DNA from: Lysinibacillus capsici
GTDB taxonomy: Bacteria; Bacillota; Bacilli; Bacillales_A; Planococcaceae
Direction of reading: 5' to 3'
DNA: 64,000 nucleotides
Assembly (NCBI RefSeq): GCF_003367505.1
Contig: NZ_PXXX01000001.1
Span: forward strand, 1 to 64,000
Position numbers and translations under genes: made by a program. A model generated the notes under the pieces. It had not been told where the DNA came from and ran no database searches. It saw only the letters and a list, made by a program, of their open reading frames with translations. Below, in pieces: positions 35,517 to 43,766 of the stretch; within the stretch, counting starts at the first letter, position 1, and every line of letters starts with the position of its first letter.

Positions 35517-36638
35517 CTGAAGATCGTTCAGCTTATTACAAGAATGGATAAAGTTGGAGGTGCGCAAAAACATGTGGAGGCACTTGCTATCCACTTAAAA
35601 CAGGATGGGCATGATGTCACAGTAGTGACGGGCTCCTACCAACCATCACTGTGGCACTTACAAGAGCATAAAATCCCTGTTATCAGTATATCTGCTCTTC
35701 AACGGGCTATTCATCTAGCGAAAGATCTTCAAGCATTTTGGCAATTAAGAGCCGTTTTCAAACATCTACAACCAGATGTTATAGCCACCCACTCCTCTAA
35801 GGCTGGTGTGATTGGTCGCATAGTTGGTAGGTTGTTACAAATTCCAACTATTTTTACGGCACATAGCTGGAGCTTTACAGAAGGTGTTCCTTACAAGAAA
35901 AAGCTATTCTATCAACGGATGGAAAGATCAATTCAGCCATTTACGACAAAAATTATTACAGTGTCTGAATATGATCGGGAACTAGCACTAATGAAAAAGG
36001 TCGCTCCTGCTCATAAATTGCTGACTATTCACAACGGCATTGACCCTATCGAGAGAAATAAGACAACTGAAAAGATATGCATGGAGCAGCCAGTCATTGT
36101 CATGGTTGCTCGTTTTGAAGTGCCTAAAAGACAAGATGTCCTGTTAAAGACTTTAGCGGAACTGACAGATATCCCTTGGCACCTTCAATTAATTGGAGAT
36201 GGTTCTCTGCGTCCAGCTTTAGAACATTTCGTTGAACAAAATCGATTATCAAATCGTGTAACATTTTTAGGTAATCAATTAGACGTTCATTCTTATCTTG
36301 AGAAAGGCCACCTATTTGTTCTGTTATCAGATTGGGAAGGCTTGCCGATTTCGATTATTGAAGCGATGCGTGTAGGACTTCCTATTATTGCAACAAATGT
36401 AGGTGGTGTGAAAGAGCTTATTATTGATCATGACAATGGGTTTTTAGTGGAGCGAGAGAATAATGAATTATTGAAGAAGAGGCTACATCAATTATTAATG
36501 GATGCTCCTTTAAGAGGGGAAATGGGGACGGCAAGTGAGCAGCGTTATTTACAGTACTTCACCTTCATCCCCATGTATCAAAAAACATTAATGGTTTATC
36601 AACAGGCTGTTTCAGAACTAGTGAAGAAAGGGGATTAA
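35517..36638 (+). CDS. Glycosyltransferase, GT4 family
   Basis: About 373 residues, GT-B fold. N-terminal KIVQLITRMDKVGGAQKHVE, C-terminal donor domain with VMVARFEVPKRQD near 200, LIGDGSLRPALE near 230, LLSDWEGLPISIIEAMRVGLPIIATNVGGV near 265-295 (E-x7-E motif). Start: the frame opens at a GTG at 35508, but that GTG is part of the AAGGAG ribosome binding site. A CTG at 35517 is eight bases downstream and gives a start typical of the family (KIVQLI), so a rare CTG start is proposed. It adds a sugar to the lipid-linked unit. Confidence 0.88.
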   Translation: MKIVQLITRMDKVGGAQKHVEALAIHLKQDGHDVTVVTGSYQPSLWHLQEHKIPVISISALQRAIHLAKDLQAFWQLRAVFKHLQPDVIATHSSKAGVIGRIVGRLLQIPTIFTAHSWSFTEGVPYKKKLFYQRMERSIQPFTTKIITVSEYDRELALMKKVAPAHKLLTIHNGIDPIERNKTTEKICMEQPVIVMVARFEVPKRQDVLLKTLAELTDIPWHLQLIGDGSLRPALEHFVEQNRLSNRVTFLGNQLDVHSYLEKGHLFVLLSDWEGLPISIIEAMRVGLPIIATNVGGVKELIIDHDNGFLVERENNELLKKRLHQLLMDAPLRGEMGTASEQRYLQYFTFIPMYQKTLMVYQQAVSELVKKGD

Positions 36639-36639
36639 A

Positions 36640-38313
36640 TTGCAATTAATTCGCATTAGAACTGATGATGAGCTTATGTGGTACAAGGAAATTTGGGATG
36701 CCATTTTAGAAGAAGAGAACAATGATAATCCATTTATAGAATTTGCTTGGTTTTATAATTGGTGGCAAATTGTAGGACGGAAAGTGCGTGTAGAGCTTTA
36801 CGCCATTGAACATGAGGGGACAATTAGGGCCTTTTTTCCTTTTACAGTGTCTATTCGTTGGGGGGTAAGGGTGTATGCTTTTGCGGGAGAAAACATCGCC
36901 AATTATACAGGGGTTGTGGCTAAAAAGGAATGGTTACAGCAAGTTACAACCTTTGTGTTTGATGAGCTCATTAAAAAGCATCGGCATATTCTTTTTTCCT
37001 TGCATGGGTTATTAGAAAGCAAGGTGTCTACTAAGATCTTAGAGCAATACTTTGTAGAAAGACAATTACGTACAAGCCTGTTCCGAGTTGTGACACCCTA
37101 TCTTGCTTTTTCGGAAATTGATTTTCATCGCCATTTCAATCAACGTCGAAAAATGCATGGCGTTGATCGACGAGAACGAAAACTAAGAAATTTAGGCTCC
37201 TTAGAAAGACGTGAGGCTTCACAGGACGAGCTTTGGCAAATGTTTCGGTTATTTGATCGACGATGGGCAAAAAAACTAGATACAAGTGGCTTTACAAAAG
37301 GCAAGAAAAGAGATTTTTTTGAGCGTTTAACGATGCTTAATGGTGAGGCGTTACAGGTAGAGGTCGATGCACTTGTCTTTGAAAACCAGTGGATTGCTTT
37401 TACCTATGGATTATGCTGTCGTGGCCGCTATGTAACATATGCTCTTGCACATGAGCCAACTTTTAATTTATTTGGTGCTGGTCGGATAGTCACTCAGGAA
37501 GCCATCCAGCGAACGTTTACTGCTAACTATCGCTTATATGATATGAGCATAGGCTATGAGTCTTATAAATTTGATTGGCGCTCAGACATTGATTTTACAA
37601 GACAGATGCTTGCTAGCAGCGGTACGAAACGTACAAATCTACTGGCAGGTTTTTTATCGTTAAAGCAAAGGCTCAAAGAATTTATGAAAGGGAACCAACG
37701 AGTCGTAGATTGGAAGCGTAACACACTGGGCCATTTACGATATTTAGTAAAGTATGGAAAGGTAAAAGATTGGCTAGAATATGGACAACAATTCGTAGAA
37801 AAATTTATTCGTTTGAAACAAGTGGAGCTGTATGAATTATCCCCATCAGATGACGTATCACCACAGCAACCTGTCGGAAACTTATTTGAAGAAATGTCGA
37901 TTCAGGAAGCGATGCAACTTGATCAGGAAGAAGTCATGGCCCTCCTTTATAAGGGCTATACGATTTATAAAGACTCCTTTGCGGAAACGAATAAGCTGGC
38001 GTTTGCATTACATGCCACAAACTGGCGAGTGGATTCAATGCAAATTGTAGAAGCCTTACCGAAGCAAACCTATTTTTTAGCCTATGATGTTTTCAAACAA
38101 ATCGACATTATTACAGCTTTTTTACGGAAAATAAAACCAGCACAAACATTGTGGGTATCGGTAAGTTTTTGGCAATGGCGCAAGCGCAAGCGCTTAGTAC
38201 AACTAGGCTATAAACCTATTTCTCGAATGAAACATTATAAACTTGCTCGTTTTGAGCGACACCGTGTAGAAAAATATACAGAGAGTGGGGGCGATGTACA
38301 TTCTGTCCATTAA
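36640..38313 (+). CDS. CelD/BcsL-type acetyltransferase-fold protein (paralogue 2)
   Basis: 557 residues, TTG start with AAAGGGGA upstream, starting two bases after the glycosyltransferase stop. Domain layout equals the protein at 30107-31720: NPFIEFAWFYNWW near 30, VDRRERKLRNLG near 178, CCRGRYVTYALAHEPTFNLFGAGR near 270, YRLYDMSIGYESYKFDWRSDIDF near 300, and a diverged C-terminal domain. It probably acylates the exopolysaccharide or its lipid-linked precursor. Its 3' end overlaps the next gene by 20 bases. Confidence 0.78.
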   Translation: MQLIRIRTDDELMWYKEIWDAILEEENNDNPFIEFAWFYNWWQIVGRKVRVELYAIEHEGTIRAFFPFTVSIRWGVRVYAFAGENIANYTGVVAKKEWLQQVTTFVFDELIKKHRHILFSLHGLLESKVSTKILEQYFVERQLRTSLFRVVTPYLAFSEIDFHRHFNQRRKMHGVDRRERKLRNLGSLERREASQDELWQMFRLFDRRWAKKLDTSGFTKGKKRDFFERLTMLNGEALQVEVDALVFENQWIAFTYGLCCRGRYVTYALAHEPTFNLFGAGRIVTQEAIQRTFTANYRLYDMSIGYESYKFDWRSDIDFTRQMLASSGTKRTNLLAGFLSLKQRLKEFMKGNQRVVDWKRNTLGHLRYLVKYGKVKDWLEYGQQFVEKFIRLKQVELYELSPSDDVSPQQPVGNLFEEMSIQEAMQLDQEEVMALLYKGYTIYKDSFAETNKLAFALHATNWRVDSMQIVEALPKQTYFLAYDVFKQIDIITAFLRKIKPAQTLWVSVSFWQWRKRKRLVQLGYKPISRMKHYKLARFERHRVEKYTESGGDVHSVH

Positions 38314-39040
38314 AAGTAAGCGATGGAATATCGCAATGCAGCATTTTTATTTTCTCGAAAAGCCAGCCAATTTTCGAAAGTCTATGAAAGTTGTAGGCTA
38401 TACGCATTCATTAGTACCAAGTCGGAAGCTTGTAAAAAGCGAAACGATTCACATTTATTTGCAAGAGCATGAGCTTTCATTGTATTTAGCACTGTCTGAA
38501 GGTAATCGTAAAATCTTACGACGTGCCCAAAAAGAATCCTATCAAGTCATTTTGTATAAAGAGCCATCCATAGAAAATTTGAAAGCCTTTCAGCAATTTT
38601 ACAATCAATTTGCCAAAAGAAAAAAAATTGAAGCAATCGGCAAGTCGCAAATGGAAACCATTCTGCTCCTCAATGAACAGGGTGCCTTATTATTATCGGA
38701 GATCCAGAGTTTTTGTGGACAGACATTATGTTATCGATTAGATATTGTGCATGAGAAAAAAGCGATGTCTTATTTTGAGGCAACATGTCATGCAACTGCA
38801 TTGCCTGCACAATTAAAACGTCCTTTCCGTTATGCAAATCGGTTTTTAATTTGGCATAACCTGCTACACCTAAAGGAGCAAGGTTTTGTCTTATATGATA
38901 TGGGAGAATTAACGGACAATCGAAATGTACGAGCCTTTAAATTAAGCTTTGGTGGCCAGGTTGTTCATGTTTACTCAGGCTACATTATCCAATCAAAAAT
39001 ACGTGCACTTTTACTAGGTGTGCAAAAATGGAGGAAGTAG
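38294..39040 (+). CDS. Acetyltransferase/FemAB-like protein
   Basis: About 248 residues. A GNAT-like or FemAB-like fold: ILRRAQKESYQVILYKEP near 75, FYNQFAKRKKIEAIGK near 105, LLSEIQSFCGQTLCYRLDIVHEKKAMSYFEAT near 140, and YDMGELTDNRNVRAFKLSFGG near 210, which parallels the YDLG..KFEW segment of its larger neighbours. It lacks their C-terminal domain. The ATG at 38294 is preferred over a GTG at 38285 within the ribosome binding site. Coupled by overlap to the preceding gene, so it probably acts on the same polymer. Confidence 0.72.
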   Translation: MYILSIKSKRWNIAMQHFYFLEKPANFRKSMKVVGYTHSLVPSRKLVKSETIHIYLQEHELSLYLALSEGNRKILRRAQKESYQVILYKEPSIENLKAFQQFYNQFAKRKKIEAIGKSQMETILLLNEQGALLLSEIQSFCGQTLCYRLDIVHEKKAMSYFEATCHATALPAQLKRPFRYANRFLIWHNLLHLKEQGFVLYDMGELTDNRNVRAFKLSFGGQVVHVYSGYIIQSKIRALLLGVQKWRK

Positions 39041-39044
39041 CAAC

Positions 39045-40037
39045 ATGAATGGTGGGGGTCTCGTTATTTCATTAGATTTTGAGCTGAATTGGGGTGTCCA
39101 TGACGTATTTCGTTATGGCCAATACAATAAAAACCTATATGGTGTCCGTAAAGCCTTGCCCAGGATACTAGCGTTATTTGAGCAATATGACATCCATGCA
39201 ACTTGGGCTACAGTTGGATTATTGTTTGCTGAATCAAAGGCAGAAATGGCTCATTATTTGCGAGGTATCCCTGTGAAATATGAAAATATGCGCTTTGCAG
39301 CACATACACAGCTTGCAAAAGTTGGCGAAAATGAACAAGAAGATCTACTGCATTTTGGTAAATCTTTAATAGAGGAAATTAAACGTACACCACATCAGGA
39401 AATAGGAAGTCATACCTTTTCTCATTTTTATTGCTTGGAGAAGGGCCAAACAGAAGCTGCCTTTTGTGCAGATTTACATGCAACCAAAACAATTAGTGAC
39501 GGTTATACTGCGCCTATGAAATCGATTGTCTTTCCTCGTAATCAAGTAAACAAAGACTATTTTACAGCATGTTTAGAAGCGGGGTATGTTTGCTATAGAG
39601 GCACCGAAAATCATGAGCTATATGACGCACAAAAGTTTACGAAAAAGGGAAGACTTTTAGGTGCTAAGAAGTGGTTAGATAGCTATTGGAATATAACTGG
39701 TCATCATATAGCCACCCTGGAAGAAATGCAAGAGGAGCAACTGATTAATATTCGATCAAGTGCTTTTTTAAGGCCATACTGTAGTCCATTGCGTATATTC
39801 GAAAATTTAAAAGTAAAGCGAATAAAGGAAGGCATGCTCAAGGCTGCACAGGCACAAGCCTTTTATCATTTATGGTGGCATCCTCATAATTTTGGCAAGC
39901 ATATTGATAAGAATTTGGCGATGCTAGAAGAACTATTAAGTTATCATCAAGAACTGCGTAATCAATATAATTTTCAAAGCTATTCCATGTATGAGGTAGC
40001 GGAACTTTGCGATAGCCTTTCGAAACAGCAGAAGTAA
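39045..40037 (+). CDS. Polysaccharide deacetylase family protein
   Basis: About 330 residues, NodB-like TIM-barrel deacetylase without signal peptide. LVISLDFELNWGVHD near residue 5 supplies the metal/catalytic Asp pair, ATWATVGLLFAESK near 50, EIGSHTFSHFYC near 120 is the His-x3-His metal motif, and FYHLWWHPHNFG near 270 supplies the late His. It probably removes acetyl groups from amino sugars in the polymer or its precursor, inside the cell. GGAGGAAG precedes the ATG at 39045; the frame open to 39018 is not used. Confidence 0.85.
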   Translation: MNGGGLVISLDFELNWGVHDVFRYGQYNKNLYGVRKALPRILALFEQYDIHATWATVGLLFAESKAEMAHYLRGIPVKYENMRFAAHTQLAKVGENEQEDLLHFGKSLIEEIKRTPHQEIGSHTFSHFYCLEKGQTEAAFCADLHATKTISDGYTAPMKSIVFPRNQVNKDYFTACLEAGYVCYRGTENHELYDAQKFTKKGRLLGAKKWLDSYWNITGHHIATLEEMQEEQLINIRSSAFLRPYCSPLRIFENLKVKRIKEGMLKAAQAQAFYHLWWHPHNFGKHIDKNLAMLEELLSYHQELRNQYNFQSYSMYEVAELCDSLSKQQK

Positions 40038-40222
40038 TAATGGAAGAGCTCTCTGTACGAAGAGTTGGTAAAAAAGAGGTTTGCTCTCTGAAGAGTAATT
40101 AAAGTGCTTGTAAACGAGAGAAAGTCATTTATTAAGAGTGTCAAAGCGCTCAAGGTAGGTGAACAACACTCAAAAAGTTGAGAACAGCCACAATCTCCTA
40201 ACAAAAGAAACATGTAATTTCT

Positions 40223-40252
40223 AAGCAAACTGATTTCAAGTTTGCTTTTTTT
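40223..40252 (+). terminator. Rho-independent terminator of the first exopolysaccharide cluster
   Basis: Stem AAGCAAACT / AGTTTGCTT with a 7-base loop and a run of seven T. Confidence 0.75.
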
Positions 40253-40371
40253 GTTTGATCAAAAGAATATTTTCAATATAAGAGAAAAAAAGAAAAACTT
40301 TGACGAAAATCATTGTACGAATGGTACTATTACTATAAAGAAAATATGTTAGGACATTTACAGGGGAGCAC

Positions 40372-40391
40372 CAATTGATTTAGGTCAATTG
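40372..40391. promoter_or_regulatory. Inverted repeat before the arginase-family gene
   Basis: CAATTGA-N6-TCAATTG, perfect 7-bp arms, about 30 bases before the start codon and downstream of the likely promoter. A plausible operator. Confidence 0.4.
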
Positions 40392-40422
40392 AACTTGAAT
40401 GGAAAAGAGAAGAAGGTGGTAG

Positions 40423-41415
40423 ATGAATATGTTTATACAATCAGAATGCCAATGGAAGCAGGAGAATGGATCAGCTATGCATCAGTGGATAAAGCAGCAA
40501 ACAAATCCGAATCCGAATGAGGTGGATATTGTCGTATATGGAGCGCTTTTATCATATACCAATGGTGCGTCGTCAAAAGCGCAATACCCAACAGCCTTTC
40601 GTAAGGCTTGGCCAGGTTTTCAATCATATAATTTAGATGAGCAGGTGAATTTACGTGCCCTTTCAGTTGTGGATATTGGGGATGTGGCGATTCTAGAAAA
40701 TGATCGAATGCTTTCGGAATCTGCCATCGAGGCTGCTGCAGAAAATTTAAGTATAGCCTTTCAAAGAAGTTTTACTTGTTTGATTGGGGGAGATCATACT
40801 ATTACAGCGCACTCCATAAAAGGTATAAAAAATGCCTTCCCACAGGATCGCATTGGCATCATTCAGATTGACACGCATTTAGATGCAAGAAACCAAGAGG
40901 AAATTGGTTTAGCACAAGATTCTCCAATTCATCAGTTAATTGCAGCAGGGGTTGTTGAGGGGAGACATGTCTATAATGTCGGTTTGCATGGCTTTTTCAA
41001 TTCACCCGAAATGATTCATTATGCTAAAGAACAAGGCATTCATATGATTACGTTAAAGCAAATGCGACGTGATGGTATTCAACTCACAATACGTGAAATG
41101 CTGCGTCAGCTTATGTATGAAGTAGATCGCATTTATGTGTCTGTGGATTTAGATGCACTTGATATTGTATTTGCCTGTGATGTTCCTGCAGCTTCACCTG
41201 GTGGTTTAACGGCTTATGAGTTATTCGATATCCTCAAGATTATTGGCGAAAATGAGGGTGTTCGTCATATTGATTTTGTTTATGCTGATCCTAAAGAAGG
41301 TATACTACGTCCAGAAACTGTTAAAATCGGTGTAACTGCATTTTTACAATGGTTGACAGGCATTCAACTAGATCATCGCAATCGTATCTCGAAAAAAGGA
41401 AAGGTTATGTTGTAA
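40423..41415 (+). CDS. Arginase/agmatinase/formiminoglutamase family ureohydrolase
   Basis: 330 residues. Binuclear manganese site recognisable: GGDHTIT near residue 125, the D-x-H-x-D motif as IDTHLDAR near 150 (Thr instead of the common Ala, ligands kept) and SVDLDALD near 240. SPIHQLI near 170 replaces part of the arginase substrate loop. It is closest in feel to formimidoylglutamase (HutG), but no other hut gene is nearby, so agmatinase or guanidino-acid hydrolase remain possible. AAGGTGG before the ATG. Regulated perhaps through the adjacent inverted repeat. Confidence 0.78.
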   Translation: MNMFIQSECQWKQENGSAMHQWIKQQTNPNPNEVDIVVYGALLSYTNGASSKAQYPTAFRKAWPGFQSYNLDEQVNLRALSVVDIGDVAILENDRMLSESAIEAAAENLSIAFQRSFTCLIGGDHTITAHSIKGIKNAFPQDRIGIIQIDTHLDARNQEEIGLAQDSPIHQLIAAGVVEGRHVYNVGLHGFFNSPEMIHYAKEQGIHMITLKQMRRDGIQLTIREMLRQLMYEVDRIYVSVDLDALDIVFACDVPAASPGGLTAYELFDILKIIGENEGVRHIDFVYADPKEGILRPETVKIGVTAFLQWLTGIQLDHRNRISKKGKVML

Positions 41416-41527
41416 AGCAAGTGTATTTCCGAGTATTAACAATGCTGAATTTTAAAAGTTTGCTATAATGTTTAAATAGAAAACAATAAATAAATACAAA
41501 CTTTGTATTGTAATAGAGAGGAAATTT

Positions 41528-42418
41528 ATGATGACAACAAAACCAAGATTATTGATTGTCGACGGTATGGCACTGTTATTCCGTTCTTTTTTCGCTTCGG
41601 CTGCCATGGGGCATTTTATTCGCTTGGCAGATGGAACACCTACGAATGGGGCCCAAGGATTTGTGCGACATGTTCTAACAGCACAAACTATTATGAAGCC
41701 AACACATATGGCTGTTTGCTGGGATATGGGCGCACATACATTCCGCAATGATTTATTTGATGGTTATAAAGCGAATCGCCCAGCACCTCCAGAGGAAATG
41801 CTACCACAATTTGATATGGCGAAAAATTTATCGCAGCAAATGGGTTGGCAAAATTTCGGGGTGAAGGGCATGGAGGCAGATGATTTAATTGGCTCCATGA
41901 TAACGAAATGGCAGGACGAGGCAGACATTACGGTCATTAGTGGTGATAAGGATTTACTTCAGCTTTTAAGGCCATCTACAGAAATTGCGTTTATGAAAAA
42001 GGGCTATACAGAATACGATATTTATACACATGCTCGCTTTAAAGAAGAATATTGTATTGAACCTTCACAGTTTGCACAGGTGAAAGCCTTTATGGGTGAT
42101 TCAAGTGATGGCTATCCAGGTGTGAAAGGGATTGGCCCAAAACAAGCGTTAACGCTTATTCAAACATATGGCTCAATAGACAAAATACTGGCATCACTCG
42201 GTGAATTGAAGCCAGGTCAAAGAACAAAAATTCAAGATAATTTAGATATGTTGCAGCTATCACATGAGCTTGCAACGATTCAAACCAATGTACCAATTGA
42301 CGCTGATTTTACAAGCCTTGTGTTACCAACTTACGAACCACATATTTTTAAAGCAATAGAAGAGCGTGGCTACACACTAATTGCCAAGCACGCCCGTTCT
42401 TTGTATTCGCTTATTTAA
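41528..42418 (+). CDS. ypcP: 5'-3' exonuclease (PolA N-terminal/YpcP type)
   Basis: 296 residues. Flap/5' nuclease family: LLIVDGMALLFRSFFA at the start, DLFDGYKANRPAPPEEM near 75, KGMEADDLIGSM near 118, VISGDKDLLQLL near 140, AFMGDSSDGYPGVKGIGPKQA near 190 including the helix-hairpin-helix and acidic metal ligands. It is a stand-alone 5'-3' exonuclease without polymerase domains, as in B. subtilis YpcP. It removes RNA primers and flaps during replication and repair. Either of two adjacent ATGs could start it. Confidence 0.9.
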   Translation: MMTTKPRLLIVDGMALLFRSFFASAAMGHFIRLADGTPTNGAQGFVRHVLTAQTIMKPTHMAVCWDMGAHTFRNDLFDGYKANRPAPPEEMLPQFDMAKNLSQQMGWQNFGVKGMEADDLIGSMITKWQDEADITVISGDKDLLQLLRPSTEIAFMKKGYTEYDIYTHARFKEEYCIEPSQFAQVKAFMGDSSDGYPGVKGIGPKQALTLIQTYGSIDKILASLGELKPGQRTKIQDNLDMLQLSHELATIQTNVPIDADFTSLVLPTYEPHIFKAIEERGYTLIAKHARSLYSLI

Positions 42419-42427
42419 TCAATCATC

Positions 42428-42458
42428 GCAGAGTATAGTCATATGCTCTGCTTTTTTT
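42428..42458 (+). terminator. Rho-independent terminator
   Basis: Stem GCAGAGTAT / ATGCTCTGC with one G-T pair, followed by seven T, directly after the exonuclease gene. Confidence 0.8.
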
Positions 42459-42508
42459 ATTGTAAGGAAAAGAATAGAGAGCAAAAAGAAGGCTAATCGA
42501 TATTTGCT

Positions 42509-43012
42509 CTAGTAAGGAACCATTTTCACGAAGGATAATACCTTTTCGTTGTCTTTATAGAGAGCCTGACGAATTTGGCTATCACGTTGTGGACCACCAT
42601 TATCATGGAATATTAGCCATAGCTCATCATTTTTTATCTCATAGCCTATAAGTGGTACCCAATGATAAGCAAAGGTTGATTTTTTATCTTGCCACTGAAG
42701 GCTAAAATAGCGATCAAAACGCATAGCAACTGGTCGACCTGCGTCAATTTCCTGTAGAGCTTCCTTTAATGAACATGTTCGAATATCCCACGTTGGAAGC
42801 AATTGACGAAGATTGTGAATCAGTCTCCATTTGAATAAGCCAATTCTTGTACCACCAAGCAGTTTATATAGCTCATTAATAGAAGGAGTTGACTCATTTA
42901 AAAATTTTAAGATGACATGAATCGTAGTAGGTCCACAGGCAGAATTGCGATAGCTTGGTGCAATGGAAATCTCATATTGTGAAGCCCCTCGTAGTGCCAA
43001 TTGTTGACGCAT
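42509..43012 (-). CDS. C39-like cysteine peptidase family protein
   Basis: 167 residues. Papain-like C39 fold: Cys in YRNSACGPTTIHVIL near residue 26, His in FAYHWVPLIGYE near 118, and Asp in LIFHDNGGP near 135, giving an intact Cys-His-Asp arrangement. No signal peptide or transporter domain, so it is not a bacteriocin exporter. Intracellular role unknown. Downstream of, and on the same strand as, a thioredoxin gene but separated by a strong terminator. Confidence 0.75.
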   Translation of the reverse strand: MRQQLALRGASQYEISIAPSYRNSACGPTTIHVILKFLNESTPSINELYKLLGGTRIGLFKWRLIHNLRQLLPTWDIRTCSLKEALQEIDAGRPVAMRFDRYFSLQWQDKKSTFAYHWVPLIGYEIKNDELWLIFHDNGGPQRDSQIRQALYKDNEKVLSFVKMVPY

Positions 43013-43030
43013 GATAAACTCCTTTCAAAA

Positions 43031-43061
43031 AGAGCTGCATTTCAAGAAGAAATGCAGCTCT
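43031..43061. terminator. Terminator between thioredoxin and C39-like genes
   Basis: Perfect 12-bp stem AGAGCTGCATTT / AAATGCAGCTCT with a 7-base loop. On the minus strand it follows the thioredoxin gene. Confidence 0.85.
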
Positions 43062-43068
43062 CTCGCCA

Positions 43069-43386
43069 TTATTGTTGAGCAGATAAAAATTCTGTTACTT
43101 GCTGAGGTGTTTTTGCATTTGCACTATGTAAGTGTGCAAGTTTTTCACCATTTTGGAAAATCAATAGACTTGGAATTCCCATAACATCGTACTTATCAGC
43201 GATTTCTGGAAGCTCGTCTCGGTTTAGCTCATACCAGTCATATTGGTTGTACTCTTCAATGATTGGATCGATGAACATATTCATACGTGTGCAATCAGGG
43301 CACCAGCCAGCATAAAATTTCACTAAAACTTTTTGGTCGCCAGCGATTAATTCGTTAAATTGTTCTGCAGTAGTAATAGTTTTCAT
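43069..43386 (-). CDS. Thioredoxin family protein
   Basis: About 105 residues, KTITTAEQFNELI..., active site WCPDC near residue 30, then the cis-Pro motif GIPSLLIF near 75. A cytosolic thiol-disulfide protein, a thioredoxin-like variant with Pro-Asp in the active site rather than Gly-Pro. The start at 43386 is chosen as GGAGAGTG precedes it. The open frame to 43422 has no ribosome binding site. Confidence 0.85.
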   Translation of the reverse strand: MKTITTAEQFNELIAGDQKVLVKFYAGWCPDCTRMNMFIDPIIEEYNQYDWYELNRDELPEIADKYDVMGIPSLLIFQNGEKLAHLHSANAKTPQQVTEFLSAQQ

Positions 43387-43766
43387 TAAGTATTCACTCT
43401 CCTTGCTTTCCATTCTACACATTTTTCTCGCAATCTGAAAGTTTTCTGTTTGGCCGTTTCAATCGCTACTTCTTGTCCTCTTTTAGCTCGTTAAAAACAA
43501 AAAAAGATGTATACTGCAAAAATAATTCTTGAAAAAAGATTGCTAAATTAGACAAAATAATCTACACTAAAAACAGAAAAGTAGTTTTATCTTCATTCAT
43601 TAAGAAGTGTCATTTTGGAGCGAAGATAAACCTTAGTCGTGCTTGGTTGAGTGGAGGGAATCTCATTCAACAAAAGGACAAAAAATTCACTAAGGAACAC
43701 TTGATATTTTTTTGGCCAAAAAATGAATGGCTATTCATTCAATGGGAGAATAAGGGGGAATTGCTT
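43387..43766. other. Control region of the fad operon
   Basis: 380 bases between the divergent thioredoxin and fadN genes. It contains a FadR-type palindrome (43724-43741) and an additional TTCATTCATT half-site near 43594-43603. Plus-strand coding-like sequence from 43647 is just the frame of fadN extended upstream. Confidence 0.6.
43724..43741. promoter_or_regulatory. FadR-type operator
   Basis: TGAATGGCTATTCATTCA, an 18-bp near-perfect palindrome matching the TGAATGA..T.TCATTCA pattern known for the TetR-type FadR repressor of bacilli, which is released by long-chain acyl-CoA. It lies 25 bases before the fadN start. A half-site lies about 130 bases further upstream. Confidence 0.7.

Larger units (their letters stand above)
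40038..40422. other. Intergenic region between exopolysaccharide cluster and arginase-family gene
   Basis: 385 bases. No gene. It holds a terminator (40223-40252), a TTGACG..TACTAT promoter-like pair with a long 19-base spacer near 40300-40330, and an inverted repeat at 40372-40391 just before the next gene. Confidence 0.45.

Noticed and set aside
41503..41751. 82-residue plus-strand frame at the start of the exonuclease gene
   Set aside because: A different-frame shadow of the exonuclease, which shows clear family motifs.
43647..43766. 40-residue N-terminal extension of FadN
   Set aside because: It would translate through the FadR-type operator, has no family counterpart, and a good ribosome binding site precedes the GTG at 43767.
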